10,167 nucleotides of DNA, from contig JANWIB010000056.1 in NCBI GenBank assembly GCA_025450155.1, positions 1 through 10,167 on the forward strand, in the 5' to 3' direction. Below the pieces are notes generated by a model that made no database searches, was not told the DNA's origin, and saw only the letters and a list, made by a program, of their open reading frames with translations. This document shows positions 1-6,471 of this stretch, piece by piece. Origin of the DNA: Sphingobacteriaceae bacterium (GTDB taxonomy: Bacteria > Bacteroidota > Bacteroidia > Sphingobacteriales > Sphingobacteriaceae). Every line of letters starts with the position of its first letter. The first letter of the stretch is position 1. The translations under genes and the position numbers were made by a program.

Positions 1-638
1 ACCTGGTAGGTAGTCAGCTGTCCTTTATAGACGAGTACTTTACAGGAAAGCGAGGCGATATAGAAAATGTCTGATTCGCTGCTCAACGTGGTGATCAAGC
101 GCCTCAAGACGTATAATTTCCGCTCAAAATCTTCTGTATTGCTGATTGCGGCGGGGCGGTTGATGAATACCTGCTCTACCTGGGGTTCTTTGGATAGGGC
201 GGTTTCACCGATTCCGGCAGGATTTACCGGCACCTGGCGATAACCTAAAACAGCAAAGCCTAATTTTTCGGCTGCCTGGTTGATGGCCGCTCTGCAGGTT
301 TCCCGTGCAGTGGCTTCCTGGGGAAAAAAGATCATTCCTACGCCGTAATGCCCCGGTTCGGTAAGCTGAATGTCTGATTTGATGCACTCTTCTATGAAAA
401 ACTCATGGGGAATTTGCAGCATGATGCCGGCCCCATCGCCGCTTTCCGGATCGCAGCCGCAGGCGCCCCGGTGCTCCATATTTTCGAGCGTGGTTAAGGC
501 ATCGGCTATGATCTGGTGCGATTTATGGCCATGAATATGGGTAATAAAGCCGACTCCGCAGGAATCATGTTCGAATTGGGGCCTGTATAGCCCTTGCTGG
601 CTATCCTCGTCTTGCTTTATATGTTCAGTTTGCTTCAT
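1..638 (-). CDS. gltB: Glutamate synthase large subunit, N-terminal part (runs off left edge)
   Basis: Glutamate synthase (GOGAT) makes two glutamates from glutamine and 2-oxoglutarate in cytosolic ammonia assimilation; this part is the glutaminase (class II amidotransferase) domain that releases ammonia. The reverse strand is open from an ATG at 638 to the window edge, giving 212 codons of a protein normally near 1,500 residues. Translation shows HDSCGVGF with Cys27 as the expected N-terminal nucleophile after a 26-residue propeptide that is normally removed, then HRGACGCDP (residues 56-64) and GDGAGIM (67-73), all hallmarks of GltB. The ATG at 638 was chosen because it leaves a propeptide of typical length before the Cys. 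No clear Shine-Dalgarno is seen, as is usual in Bacteroidota. The codons are visibly richer in G/C than the genes to its right. Its partner gltD would lie outside the window, if linked. Confidence 0.96.
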   Translation of the reverse strand, partial: MKQTEHIKQDEDSQQGLYRPQFEHDSCGVGFITHIHGHKSHQIIADALTTLENMEHRGACGCDPESGDGAGIMLQIPHEFFIEECIKSDIQLTEPGHYGVGMIFFPQEATARETCRAAINQAAEKLGFAVLGYRQVPVNPAGIGETALSKEPQVEQVFINRPAAISNTEDFERKLYVLRRLITTLSSESDIFYIASLSCKVLVYKGQLTTYQ

Positions 639-784
639 GTATCGTCTTAAGATGGTAAACGGCGTTTTACGAAAATAGGAAATTTAACAGGCAATTTGAA
701 TTTGTCTAATGATTTTTGCTTTTTCTTTAAATACAGATAGAGAAAGACTATTGAGATTGATAATATTTTAAAAACAGGCCAATT

Positions 785-803
785 ATTTTAATAATATTAA
801 AAT
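785..803. repeat. Perfect A/T-only palindrome in the gltB upstream region
   Basis: ATTTTAATA and TATTAAAAT form a 9-bp perfect inverted repeat around a single central A. It lies about 147 bp upstream of the gltB start and about 119 bp upstream of the divergent gene at 922. It could be an operator or only an A/T-rich coincidence; nothing else in the sequence decides. Confidence 0.3.
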
Positions 804-891
804 GAATAGTGTAAGTTTTACAATATTGGTAGAGGACGAGTGTGGAGAAAATGCTATTGCAGATATCTGTGCAAAAATGGTAGGTTTATGA
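802..891 (+). CDS. Possible 29-residue peptide or gene fragment
   Basis: A short reading frame starts with ATG at 802 and stops with TGA at 889-891. Its product begins MNSVSFTILVEDECG, which has the look of a first beta strand plus loop of a larger enzyme rather than of a free peptide. It lies in the 283-bp gap between gltB and the DUF2806-like gene and ends 30 bp before the latter. It may be a remnant left by an insertion or deletion event, or chance coding. No family is recognised and no ribosome binding site is evident. Confidence 0.2.
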   Translation: MNSVSFTILVEDECGENAIADICAKMVGL

Positions 892-921
892 TGCATACCA
901 ATTATAAACAACTAAAGATAA

Positions 922-1776
922 ATGACAGATCCTGTTTTATTAACAACGGCAATAGATAATGCCAGTAAAGTTGCAAATACCCCATTCTTTACGACAATTA
1001 TTGATAAAATAACTGGGTTTAAAATAAGCCAGTGGTCTGCTGAAGGGGAAGTAAGAAAGAAATTAATTCATGACGAGTATGAGAAAGCAAAAGAAAGTGG
1101 TATAGTTGGCATACAATACATAGAGAATTTGAGACATACAACTAATTTGATTGACACTGCAACCAAAAGTGCAAAGTACATTGATCAAGGTAAACTAAAT
1201 GATATTAAAATGGACAATGACTTTTTTTGGAATACAGTTGAACATGCCAAGACAATTTCAAATGAAGAAATGCAGGAATTAGTTGCGAAAATTATTGCAG
1301 GAGAATATAATAATCCCGGTATCTACTCCATGAGCACCCTTCAAACTCTCAAAATGCTTGGTAAGAAAGAATTAGAATTATTTGAAAGAATTTGTTCATT
1401 GTGTATTAATAATTATGAAATACCTCAAGGGGTTTTTTCATTGCGAGAGGATTTAAAGCCAGTTTTAACTTCTATCCGGATTGATTTCGGAAGTTTACAA
1501 ACCCTTCAAAATTTAGGGTTGTTTTTACCAAATGATATGATTAAAAGCTTTGAAAATCCAGAAAAAAAGGATTTTGCATTGCAATATTTTGACAGACAAA
1601 TTAGATTCAAACCAACACATAAAACTAATTATAAAATTAATTATCCGGAATTTTATCAATTATCAAACACAGGAAAGCAAATAATTCAACATCTTAACCC
1701 TAAATATATTGAAGACTATTACATCTGGCTAAAGATGAATTATAAAATACCAAACTATCAGGTAAATGAGAATTAA
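922..1776 (+). CDS. DUF2806-like protein, possible defence or stress role
   Basis: A 284-residue protein without signal peptide or convincing membrane helix, so probably cytosolic. Its central segment, residues 113-157 (SNEEMQELVAKIIAGE, then NPG, S-STLQTLKMLGKKELELF), matches the pattern I associate with DUF2806: acidic-EMQ-L-A-I-AGE, a Pro-Gly turn, and a helix Ser-x-x-Thr-Leu-x-x-Leu. The C-terminal piece QLSNTGKQII (246-255) resembles the turn ahead of a final helix in such proteins. The N-terminal region (1-95) is mostly predicted helix. The molecular function of the family is unknown to me; it is patchily distributed, which fits accessory DNA. The gene is A/T-rich, stands alone between gltB and repeat copy 1, and is followed by the nuclease-like gene 181 bp downstream. 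The family assignment comes from remembered motif shape, not from a search. Confidence 0.72.
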   Translation: MTDPVLLTTAIDNASKVANTPFFTTIIDKITGFKISQWSAEGEVRKKLIHDEYEKAKESGIVGIQYIENLRHTTNLIDTATKSAKYIDQGKLNDIKMDNDFFWNTVEHAKTISNEEMQELVAKIIAGEYNNPGIYSMSTLQTLKMLGKKELELFERICSLCINNYEIPQGVFSLREDLKPVLTSIRIDFGSLQTLQNLGLFLPNDMIKSFENPEKKDFALQYFDRQIRFKPTHKTNYKINYPEFYQLSNTGKQIIQHLNPKYIEDYYIWLKMNYKIPNYQVNEN

Positions 1777-1801
1777 CTATCTAACTATGTATAGTTTTCT
1801 T

Positions 1802-1911
1802 TCGCTGGTGCAAACGACCCTTGCTGATGCAAGCGTGCCGCTTGTACCAAAATAGATCATAAAACGGCGATTAAATCGCCCTAGTCATTTCATCCTCGTT
1901 AAAAACGAGGA
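1802..1911 (+). repeat. Intergenic hairpin repeat, copy 1
   Basis: The gap after the DUF2806-like gene holds three hairpins in a row: TGCAAGCG/CGCTTGTA (1828-1835 with 1839-1846, one G-T pair), GGCGAT/ATCGCC (1866-1871 with 1875-1880) and TCCTCGTT/AACGAGGA (1893-1900 with 1904-1911). From ACGACCC at 1814 onward the block aligns almost base for base with copy 3 (3462-3554). The 5' end additionally carries a partial duplicate of the first hairpin arm (CGCTGGTGCAAACG, 1803-1816). The hairpin cluster resembles REP-type or MITE-like elements, and it may also end transcription of the upstream gene. Confidence 0.8.
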
Positions 1912-1940
1912 CGATTTTGTGGGTTAAAAACAATTTGGAC

Positions 1941-1950
1941 GTTAGCTACA
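1941..1950 (+). repeat. Left arm of 10-bp inverted repeat bracketing the nuclease-like gene
   Basis: GTTAGCTACA here is the exact reverse complement of TGTAGCTAAC at 2773-2782. The left arm ends 7 bp before the ATG at 1958 and the right arm begins 8 bp after the stop codon at 2762-2764, so the pair encloses one gene and almost nothing else. The GTT...AAC polarity is that of the two ends of an integron gene cassette, although the next bases do not fit the GTTRRRY core consensus. Confidence 0.6.
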
Positions 1951-1957
1951 ATATTAT

Positions 1958-2764
1958 ATGACAGACTCGGATTTTTTAGATTTAAGAAACATTGATTTAG
2001 ACGACCAAATATTGTCAGAAAAGGAACTTGTTGAAAGGTTGTCAATATCTAAAAAAGACCGAAAGTTAGATTTTAATTTATTCTCAAATTTAATTCATAG
2101 ACCTGTAGGTTATGACGAGTTTGCGAAGTATAAAGGATTTTATCTTGGTTTTGAAATTTTAAGACAAGAACTTGGTTTTGATAAGAATGATAAACCAGGC
2201 GATTTTGACATTTTACTAATTCCTTATTCCGAAGATGAAATTTTTTACAATAGAACTTGTGCAATAGAAGCTAAAGTTGTTAGACCACGTAGAAATAATC
2301 CGAGAAAAGCACCAAATTCTTATGGAATAACTCAAATTGAAGGATTAATAAAAGATGGATTTCCTTTGGTTGGTCTACTTCATATTTGTATAACTGAGCC
2401 ACTTAAAGACTACGAAAAATCTACAATAAAACTTGATTTAACACCATTTGATATTGACAATCCAACTAATAATAATGACTTTTTAAAGAATACTATAGAT
2501 GTTAAGTTTGATCATTTTTCACAATTTTCTGCTGAAAATCAAATGAAAAAATTAATTTCAAAAGACATTCCTAAATATGTGGGACTTAATACAATTGGAG
2601 TAAACATTCAAAAAGATGGCTCTTTAATAACTTGGTTTAATCACGAATTTAATAATGGTTTTAGTTCGGGGTACTTTAATCCTTATAAGAAAAACGAAAC
2701 AATAGAAAAGATTAAAAATTTCTTCGAAAAATCACCAAATAAATTTAAAGACATCAAAAAGTAA
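1958..2764 (+). CDS. PD-(D/E)XK nuclease-like protein
   Basis: A 268-residue cytosolic protein with the spacing of PD-(D/E)XK nuclease active sites: PGDFD at residues 80-84 (Asp82 or Asp84 as metal ligand), a beta strand ending in IEAK with Glu104 and Lys106, and SYGITQIEGL with Gln126 in the following helix, as in several Holliday-junction and restriction-like nucleases. The surroundings (Gly-rich start of strand, Arg/Lys-rich loop 109-117) suit nucleic-acid binding. The substrate is unknown; no helicase, methylase or DNA-recognition domain is attached. There is no Shine-Dalgarno before the ATG. The gene is strongly A/T-rich and is tightly bracketed by the 10-bp inverted repeat, which suggests it moved as a single unit. 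It could instead be a degenerate or non-catalytic member of the fold. Function in defence, repair or a toxin role is inference only. Confidence 0.68.
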   Translation: MTDSDFLDLRNIDLDDQILSEKELVERLSISKKDRKLDFNLFSNLIHRPVGYDEFAKYKGFYLGFEILRQELGFDKNDKPGDFDILLIPYSEDEIFYNRTCAIEAKVVRPRRNNPRKAPNSYGITQIEGLIKDGFPLVGLLHICITEPLKDYEKSTIKLDLTPFDIDNPTNNNDFLKNTIDVKFDHFSQFSAENQMKKLISKDIPKYVGLNTIGVNIQKDGSLITWFNHEFNNGFSSGYFNPYKKNETIEKIKNFFEKSPNKFKDIKK

Positions 2765-2772
2765 AAAAATAA

Positions 2773-2853
2773 TGTAGCTAACACGGGTTTTGCGACAGGC
2801 GGGGCTAACTCTTGCTGGTGGACGCATCCCCGCTTGTATCTTTACTGTTCGGA
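2773..2853 (+). repeat. Repeat copy 2 with attC-like hairpin
   Basis: This begins with the right arm TGTAGCTAAC (2773-2782), followed by ACGGGTTTTGCGA and a 9-bp stem CAGGCGGGG/CCCCGCTTG (2796-2804 with 2828-2836, one G-T pair) around a 23-nt loop. The loop holds CTCTTGCTGGTG (2809-2820), identical to 12 nt of copy 3, and the 3' arm continues into CGCTTGTA as in copies 1 and 3. A GTT at 2847 would be the expected position of the closing core site, but the bases after it do not match the consensus. The layout resembles a degenerate attC site, or a hybrid of an attC-like site and the hairpin repeat. Confidence 0.55.
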
Positions 2854-2886
2854 ATTTAAATTGACAACCCTAAATAATAGAACCCG

Positions 2887-3459
2887 ATGAGAAAACTCAT
2901 TTCATTTATGCACATCTCGCTTGATGGTTTCGTAGCAGGACCGAACGGAGAAATGGACTGGATTAAAGTTGATGAAGAAATTTTTGATTATGTGGGTAAG
3001 CGGATAAGCGAAGGCGACATTGCATTATATGGACGGGTAACTTACCAGATGATGGAAAATTACTGGCCTACCGCAGCAGACAAGCCGAATGCGAGCAAGC
3101 ACGACATGGAACATGCTAAGTGGTATAGCAACGTTCGCAAAGTTGTTTTATCAAAAACAATGAAAGACGCGAATTTGCCTAACACAACAATTATTAGCGA
3201 CAACCTTTCGGACAGCATAAATGAAATAAAACAACAGGGAGATAAAGAGATCTTGCTTTTTGGTAGCCCGACAGCAACACATACTCTTATTCAACTGAAC
3301 TTAATTGACGGCTACTGGCTATTTGTTAATCCAATTATTCTTGGACGAGGAATTCCATTGTTTGTAGACATCAAAGACAAAATAAAACTAAACCTGTTGA
3401 CTACCCGACAATTTACTTGCGGGGTAACTGAATTGAATTATATAGTGGACAGACAATAA
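2887..3459 (+). CDS. Dihydrofolate reductase family protein (RibD C-terminal domain type)
   Basis: A complete 190-residue member of the YyaP/YwjB-like group of the DHFR/RibD-C fold, probably an NAD(P)H-dependent cytosolic reductase whose substrate is not known. Visible family marks in order: N-terminal strand with SLDGFVAGPNG (11-21), ALYGRVTYQMM (46-56), the nucleotide-binding glycine region LFGSPTA (124-130) and NPIILGRGIPLF (148-159). Length is normal and the start fits the first beta strand exactly. Proteins of this group are usually solitary accessory genes. It follows copy 2 of the repeat by about 35 bp and copy 3 begins 3 bp after its stop codon, so it is the third single gene in the cassette-like block. 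It is less A/T-rich than the two genes before it. It is not a housekeeping folate DHFR (wrong length and motifs). Confidence 0.9.
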   Translation: MRKLISFMHISLDGFVAGPNGEMDWIKVDEEIFDYVGKRISEGDIALYGRVTYQMMENYWPTAADKPNASKHDMEHAKWYSNVRKVVLSKTMKDANLPNTTIISDNLSDSINEIKQQGDKEILLFGSPTATHTLIQLNLIDGYWLFVNPIILGRGIPLFVDIKDKIKLNLLTTRQFTCGVTELNYIVDRQ

Positions 3460-3461
3460 TA

Positions 3462-3554
3462 ACGACCCTCTTGCTGGTGCAAGTGTTTCGCTTGTACCAA
3501 AAGCATAAAGGGCGATTAAATCGCCCTTGTCATCCATCCTCGTTAAAAACGAGG
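3462..3554 (+). repeat. Intergenic hairpin repeat, copy 3; likely bidirectional terminator
   Basis: Three hairpins fill the 112-bp gap between convergent genes: GGTGCAAGTG/CGCTTGTACC (3476-3485 with 3489-3498, two G-T pairs), AAGGGCGAT/ATCGCCCTT (3508-3516 with 3520-3528) and CCTCGTT/AACGAGG (3538-3544 with 3548-3554). The last is followed by TTTT on the plus strand. The block aligns with copy 1 from ACGACCC to AACGAGG. The paired base changes that keep stems intact (for example the longer GGGCGAT stem here) suggest the folded form matters. Confidence 0.8.
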
Positions 3555-3571
3555 TTTTAAATTAAAACAGC

Positions 3572-4309
3572 CTATTTCATCTTATCCAACTCTTCCATTT
3601 TTTGCCTGGATGAATAGCAAAATGGATAATGCTCTAAACTTTTCTTGTAATATTTTTTAGAGTTTTCCATATCCCCTGTCAGGTAATAAAACTCGCCCAT
3701 GGAATCGTAAGGGTTATATCCATCGGGATATTTTTCGATATACTTTTCGAAGAAGTTTTTAGCGGTAACGGTATCCTTTTTAAATTGAAGGTATAAGTAT
3801 CCTAATGTATTATATGCTTCGGGCCTGGAGGGGTATTTTTTTACGTAGTTCAGCATCGAATTCATAAGCTGGGTGGTATCCGCCATCCGGGAAATATAAG
3901 AATATTCCATAAAAGGGTCCGAAGGGTACATGCTATACAGTTTTTTCCATACGTCAGCTCTTGCCGCCCGGTCTTCCGCATCTAATAAACTAACAAACAG
4001 CTTTTCGCCTTCTGATTTGCCACTAACGCTTTGCTTTGCTTTTTCAGCCCAGGCTTTTCTTGTTTCGCCAATTGTTAACGTACCCAAGCCCACCTGTGCG
4101 GCGGTAAAGTTGGGATCTAATTTTAAAGCCTCCTGAAATCTATCGTAGGCTAATTCATACTCGACGTTTAATAGATGAGAAACGGCACGCTTTGCTAATT
4201 CTTTGGCCTGGGGAGATTTTGTTTCCCATTTAAACTCCTGAGCTGATACGTTGCCAAACAAAAGAATAGAAATAATAGCTCCTAAAAACACTTTAATGGA
4301 ATTTTTCAT
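3572..4309 (-). CDS. Exported TPR-repeat protein
   Basis: A 245-residue protein with a clear Sec signal peptide: MKNSIK, a hydrophobic core of about 15 residues, and a probable cleavage after Ala23 (VSA|Q), so it acts in the periplasm or at the cell surface. The mature part has tetratricopeptide repeats: about residues 36-70 (AYDRFQEALKLDPNF), 162-195 (AYNTLGYLYLQF, FFEKYIEKYP) and 196-229 (PYDSMGEFYYLTGD, YYKKSLEHYP), with less regular helical repeats between them. TPR domains mediate protein-protein contacts; no catalytic domain is attached, and the partner is unknown. It is transcribed toward the DHFR-family gene, with repeat copy 3 between them. The upstream 343-bp gap should carry its promoter, but I found no perfect TAnnTTTG box on the minus strand there. 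Confidence 0.88.
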   Translation of the reverse strand: MKNSIKVFLGAIISILLFGNVSAQEFKWETKSPQAKELAKRAVSHLLNVEYELAYDRFQEALKLDPNFTAAQVGLGTLTIGETRKAWAEKAKQSVSGKSEGEKLFVSLLDAEDRAARADVWKKLYSMYPSDPFMEYSYISRMADTTQLMNSMLNYVKKYPSRPEAYNTLGYLYLQFKKDTVTAKNFFEKYIEKYPDGYNPYDSMGEFYYLTGDMENSKKYYKKSLEHYPFCYSSRQKMEELDKMK

Positions 4310-4652
4310 GACAGATTATTTTGAATGATCATTTTAAAGTAGAAATTGACGTAAGGAATATCTTTGAATTTAATTTAGACTTCCCTTTATCATGACACTT
4401 AAAAAATTTAATTGTTTAGCCATGTCATGCGAATGAGAAGTAATTTGTATGAACTGAGAAAATAGAAATTGTCAACAGAAATATTTCCCTCATTTTATAA
4501 TTTCATTGACTTGGGTTAAGAAATGAAAAGGTGCTTCAAAGCATTTAAATTGTTTTTCTAAATTCGTTTTTTAACGTTCGACAGGGAACGGATGTTGGAC
4601 AGGACTATATCGGACTGACAAAAGGGAACAAAACGACAATACATTTAATAGT
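4310..4652. other. Gene-free gap between divergent genes
   Basis: This 343-bp A/T-rich stretch separates the TPR gene (minus) and the DinB-like gene (plus), so it should hold both promoters. It contains one perfect plus-strand TAnnTTTG match (TATCTTTG, 4359-4366), but no TTG at the right distance and it lies 287 bp from the next gene. It also has a 7-bp inverted repeat CATGACA/TGTCATG (4391-4397 with 4423-4429, 25-nt spacer), within which a 14-codon frame opens and closes. The last 80 bp are richer in AAC/GAC triplets. No RNA gene, tRNA or credible protein is visible. Confidence 0.6.
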
Positions 4653-5177
4653 ATGGATATAAATTCATTTATAGTACGATTGGACAATACTACCAAAAGC
4701 ATATTGCAACTTGTAAAAAGTTTAACATCGCCTCAACTTGCGTTTAAGGAAGATGGTAAATGGAACATTTTAGAGATACTTGAGCACATCTGCATTACCG
4801 ACAAGATTATTATGATAGTAATTTCAAGACCCTCTGAAAGTACTCATACAACTGAAGATATTTATGGCGCAAGAAAAATAAAGGCAATGATGGATGAACG
4901 TGATAAGAAAATATTATCTCCAGAATCCTTAAGGCCCAAAGGAATATTTTCTGATGTTTTTGTTGCTGAAAAAGCATTTCTTCAACAACGGGACACATTA
5001 AAAAATTCACTCCGGGCAGGAGATATCATCATTGACAATCGTATTCATACACACCCATTCTTAGGAGAAATGACAATTGGTGATTGGTTAAATTTTATTA
5101 TTCATCACACCGAACGACACATAGAGCAAATCAAAGACACCGCAGATGCCTCATTGAGAAACACAATTAAACAATGA
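4653..5177 (+). CDS. DinB-like superfamily protein
   Basis: A 174-residue cytosolic protein with the four-helix DinB/YfiT-like plan. Helix 2 has WNILEILEHI (38-47) with His45, and the last helix has TIGDWLNFIIHHTERHIEQI (141-160) with His152 and His156. Those three histidines are the expected metal-binding set of DinB-like proteins, several of which are thiol-dependent S-transferases or hydrolases; the actual reaction here is unknown. Length is typical. The stop codon overlaps the start of the next gene in an ATGA, so the two are probably translated together. A leader ending in AATACATTTAATAGT precedes the ATG with no Shine-Dalgarno. The name recalls E. coli damage-inducible proteins, but this family is unrelated to DNA polymerase IV. 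Confidence 0.87.
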   Translation: MDINSFIVRLDNTTKSILQLVKSLTSPQLAFKEDGKWNILEILEHICITDKIIMIVISRPSESTHTTEDIYGARKIKAMMDERDKKILSPESLRPKGIFSDVFVAEKAFLQQRDTLKNSLRAGDIIIDNRIHTHPFLGEMTIGDWLNFIIHHTERHIEQIKDTADASLRNTIKQ

Positions 5178-5998
5178 AAAAATATAACATCATTGTACTG
5201 TTGTGCAGCTTTCTTTTTTTAAGTTGTAATGCTCAGACAAGCGACAGGGAAAATGCAACAGGGAGCACCCATAAGAACGTTATTTCATTTGATACTACCT
5301 ATAAAACCATTCACATTTTTGTTGCGCTTTGCGACAACAAATACCAGGGCATAGTTCCTGTTCCGGCTAAAATTGGTAATGGACAAGACCTGAATAATAA
5401 TTTATACTGGGGTTGTGGTTTTGGTATCAGGACTTATTTTAAGAACAGCAAAGATTGGAAGTTAGTTAAAACTGAAAAGTTAGATGATATCAAACTGGAA
5501 AGGCTTGTATTTAAACACAGAACCAAAAACTACTTTTTAGTGGCAGACGCTTATAACGGACAATACATTAAGCAATGCACAAAAGATTTTCTGAACAGTA
5601 GTTCGGGGCAATTAAAAGACACGTTACACATCAATAAAACAACGATCGGAATTGCCGGTAATTCAAAGCTGGTTGCATACATCGGGCACAATGGCCTTAT
5701 GGACTTTCAATTGACAGAAACCTATCAAAATGATGATAGTAAAAAAAGGGATGTCATTATTCTGGCGTGTTACAGCAAACGATTCTTTTCTTCTCACTTA
5801 AAATCGGCCAACGTAAATCCGATTATATGGACAACAGGATTGATGTGCCCTGAGGCCTATACTATTCATGATGCCCTTACAGGTTACCTGAACAACGAAA
5901 CCAATGAGAAAATCAGGACAAGGGCAGTACTGTCGTATTCAAAATACCAAAAGTGTAGCCAGAAAGCTGCGAGAAATTTGTTAGTGACAGGTAGATGA
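5174..5998 (+). CDS. Lipoprotein of unknown function with possible His-Cys dyad
   Basis: A 274-residue predicted lipoprotein: MKKYNIIVLLCSFLFLSC has a hydrophobic stretch ending in a lipobox-like LFLSC with Cys18 as the acylated residue, so it should be anchored to a membrane facing outward. The mature part appears to be a conserved Bacteroidota family of unknown function. Two segments stand out: VAYIGHNGLMDF (168-179), a hydrophobic strand ending in His172-x-Gly, and VIILACYSKRFF (194-205), a hydrophobic strand ending in Cys199. That order and setting are those of the His and Cys of clan CD (caspase/legumain-like) peptidases. Other conserved-looking parts are LYWGCGFGIRTYF (77-89) and TTGLMCPEAYTIHDALTGYL (220-239). 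The gene overlaps the DinB-like gene by 4 nt. Peptidase activity is inference; the fold could be something else. Confidence 0.8.
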   Translation: MKKYNIIVLLCSFLFLSCNAQTSDRENATGSTHKNVISFDTTYKTIHIFVALCDNKYQGIVPVPAKIGNGQDLNNNLYWGCGFGIRTYFKNSKDWKLVKTEKLDDIKLERLVFKHRTKNYFLVADAYNGQYIKQCTKDFLNSSSGQLKDTLHINKTTIGIAGNSKLVAYIGHNGLMDFQLTETYQNDDSKKRDVIILACYSKRFFSSHLKSANVNPIIWTTGLMCPEAYTIHDALTGYLNNETNEKIRTRAVLSYSKYQKCSQKAARNLLVTGR

Positions 5999-6043
5999 AC
6001 ACTGGGTTTACTCAACATTTAACGGTAATTATATAAAACACAA

Positions 6044-6460
6044 ATGAAAAAAATATTTTTATTTATAATCCTAATCACAGCGTTGTTTAATTCAAAATCT
6101 TTTGCTCAAATTCTGACAAAAGAGGATTTAAAAAAAATAGTTAATGAAAATAAATTTGACATAAACCTTTTTACTCGTAAAAATTTTAAAATGAAATATG
6201 ATGGCCCGAAAAAAGAAGGGGGAAGTATTATTCACCTACAAAATAAAAAGGCAAATGAATTATTATTTCTTTATGAAGATGATAATAAAAATTTTGAATC
6301 GTTACTTTATTATTTACCCAATAAAAACGAATGCTATAATTTGTACTTAGAACTTAAAAGTATCGATATAAATGTGTCAAAGCTTAGAAAAATGGAAGAA
6401 AACGGGAAAATATATTACCAGATCGAAATACGTAATAAAGAAAAGAATAACTATCAATAA
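6044..6460 (+). CDS. Small exported protein, function unknown
   Basis: A 138-residue protein with a typical signal peptide (MKKIFLFIILITALFNSKSF, probable cleavage after Ala21 before Gln22), giving a mature domain of about 117 residues. The mature part is lysine- and asparagine-rich, with alternating strand-like segments (GGSIIHLQNKKANELLFLYE, 59-78; KIYYQIEIRNK, 122-132) that suggest a small alpha+beta fold. It has a single cysteine (Cys97) and no lipobox. I do not recognise the family. Very high A/T and Lys/Asn content compared with the lipoprotein before it and transaldolase downstream hints at separate origin. It is 45 bp from the gene before and 58 bp from the broken regulator after it. 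Confidence 0.75.
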   Translation: MKKIFLFIILITALFNSKSFAQILTKEDLKKIVNENKFDINLFTRKNFKMKYDGPKKEGGSIIHLQNKKANELLFLYEDDNKNFESLLYYLPNKNECYNLYLELKSIDINVSKLRKMEENGKIYYQIEIRNKEKNNYQ

Positions 6461-6471
6461 CATATAAGTCG

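Noticed and set aside
205..387. 60-residue minus-strand frame with many Arg and Ser
   Set aside because: It lies within the glutamate synthase coding region in another frame; the gltB reading has unmistakable motifs.
1828..1911. Hairpin series as a CRISPR array
   Set aside because: The hairpins differ from each other, there are no equal-length spacers and no cas genes; the block recurs as a unit instead.
4359..4366. TATCTTTG as promoter of the DinB-like gene
   Set aside because: It has no correctly spaced TTG and is 287 bp from the gene; too weak to call alone.
4391..4429. CATGACA/TGTCATG inverted repeat as an operator
   Set aside because: Seven-base arms with a 25-nt spacer in A/T-rich DNA can occur by chance, and it is far from either start codon.
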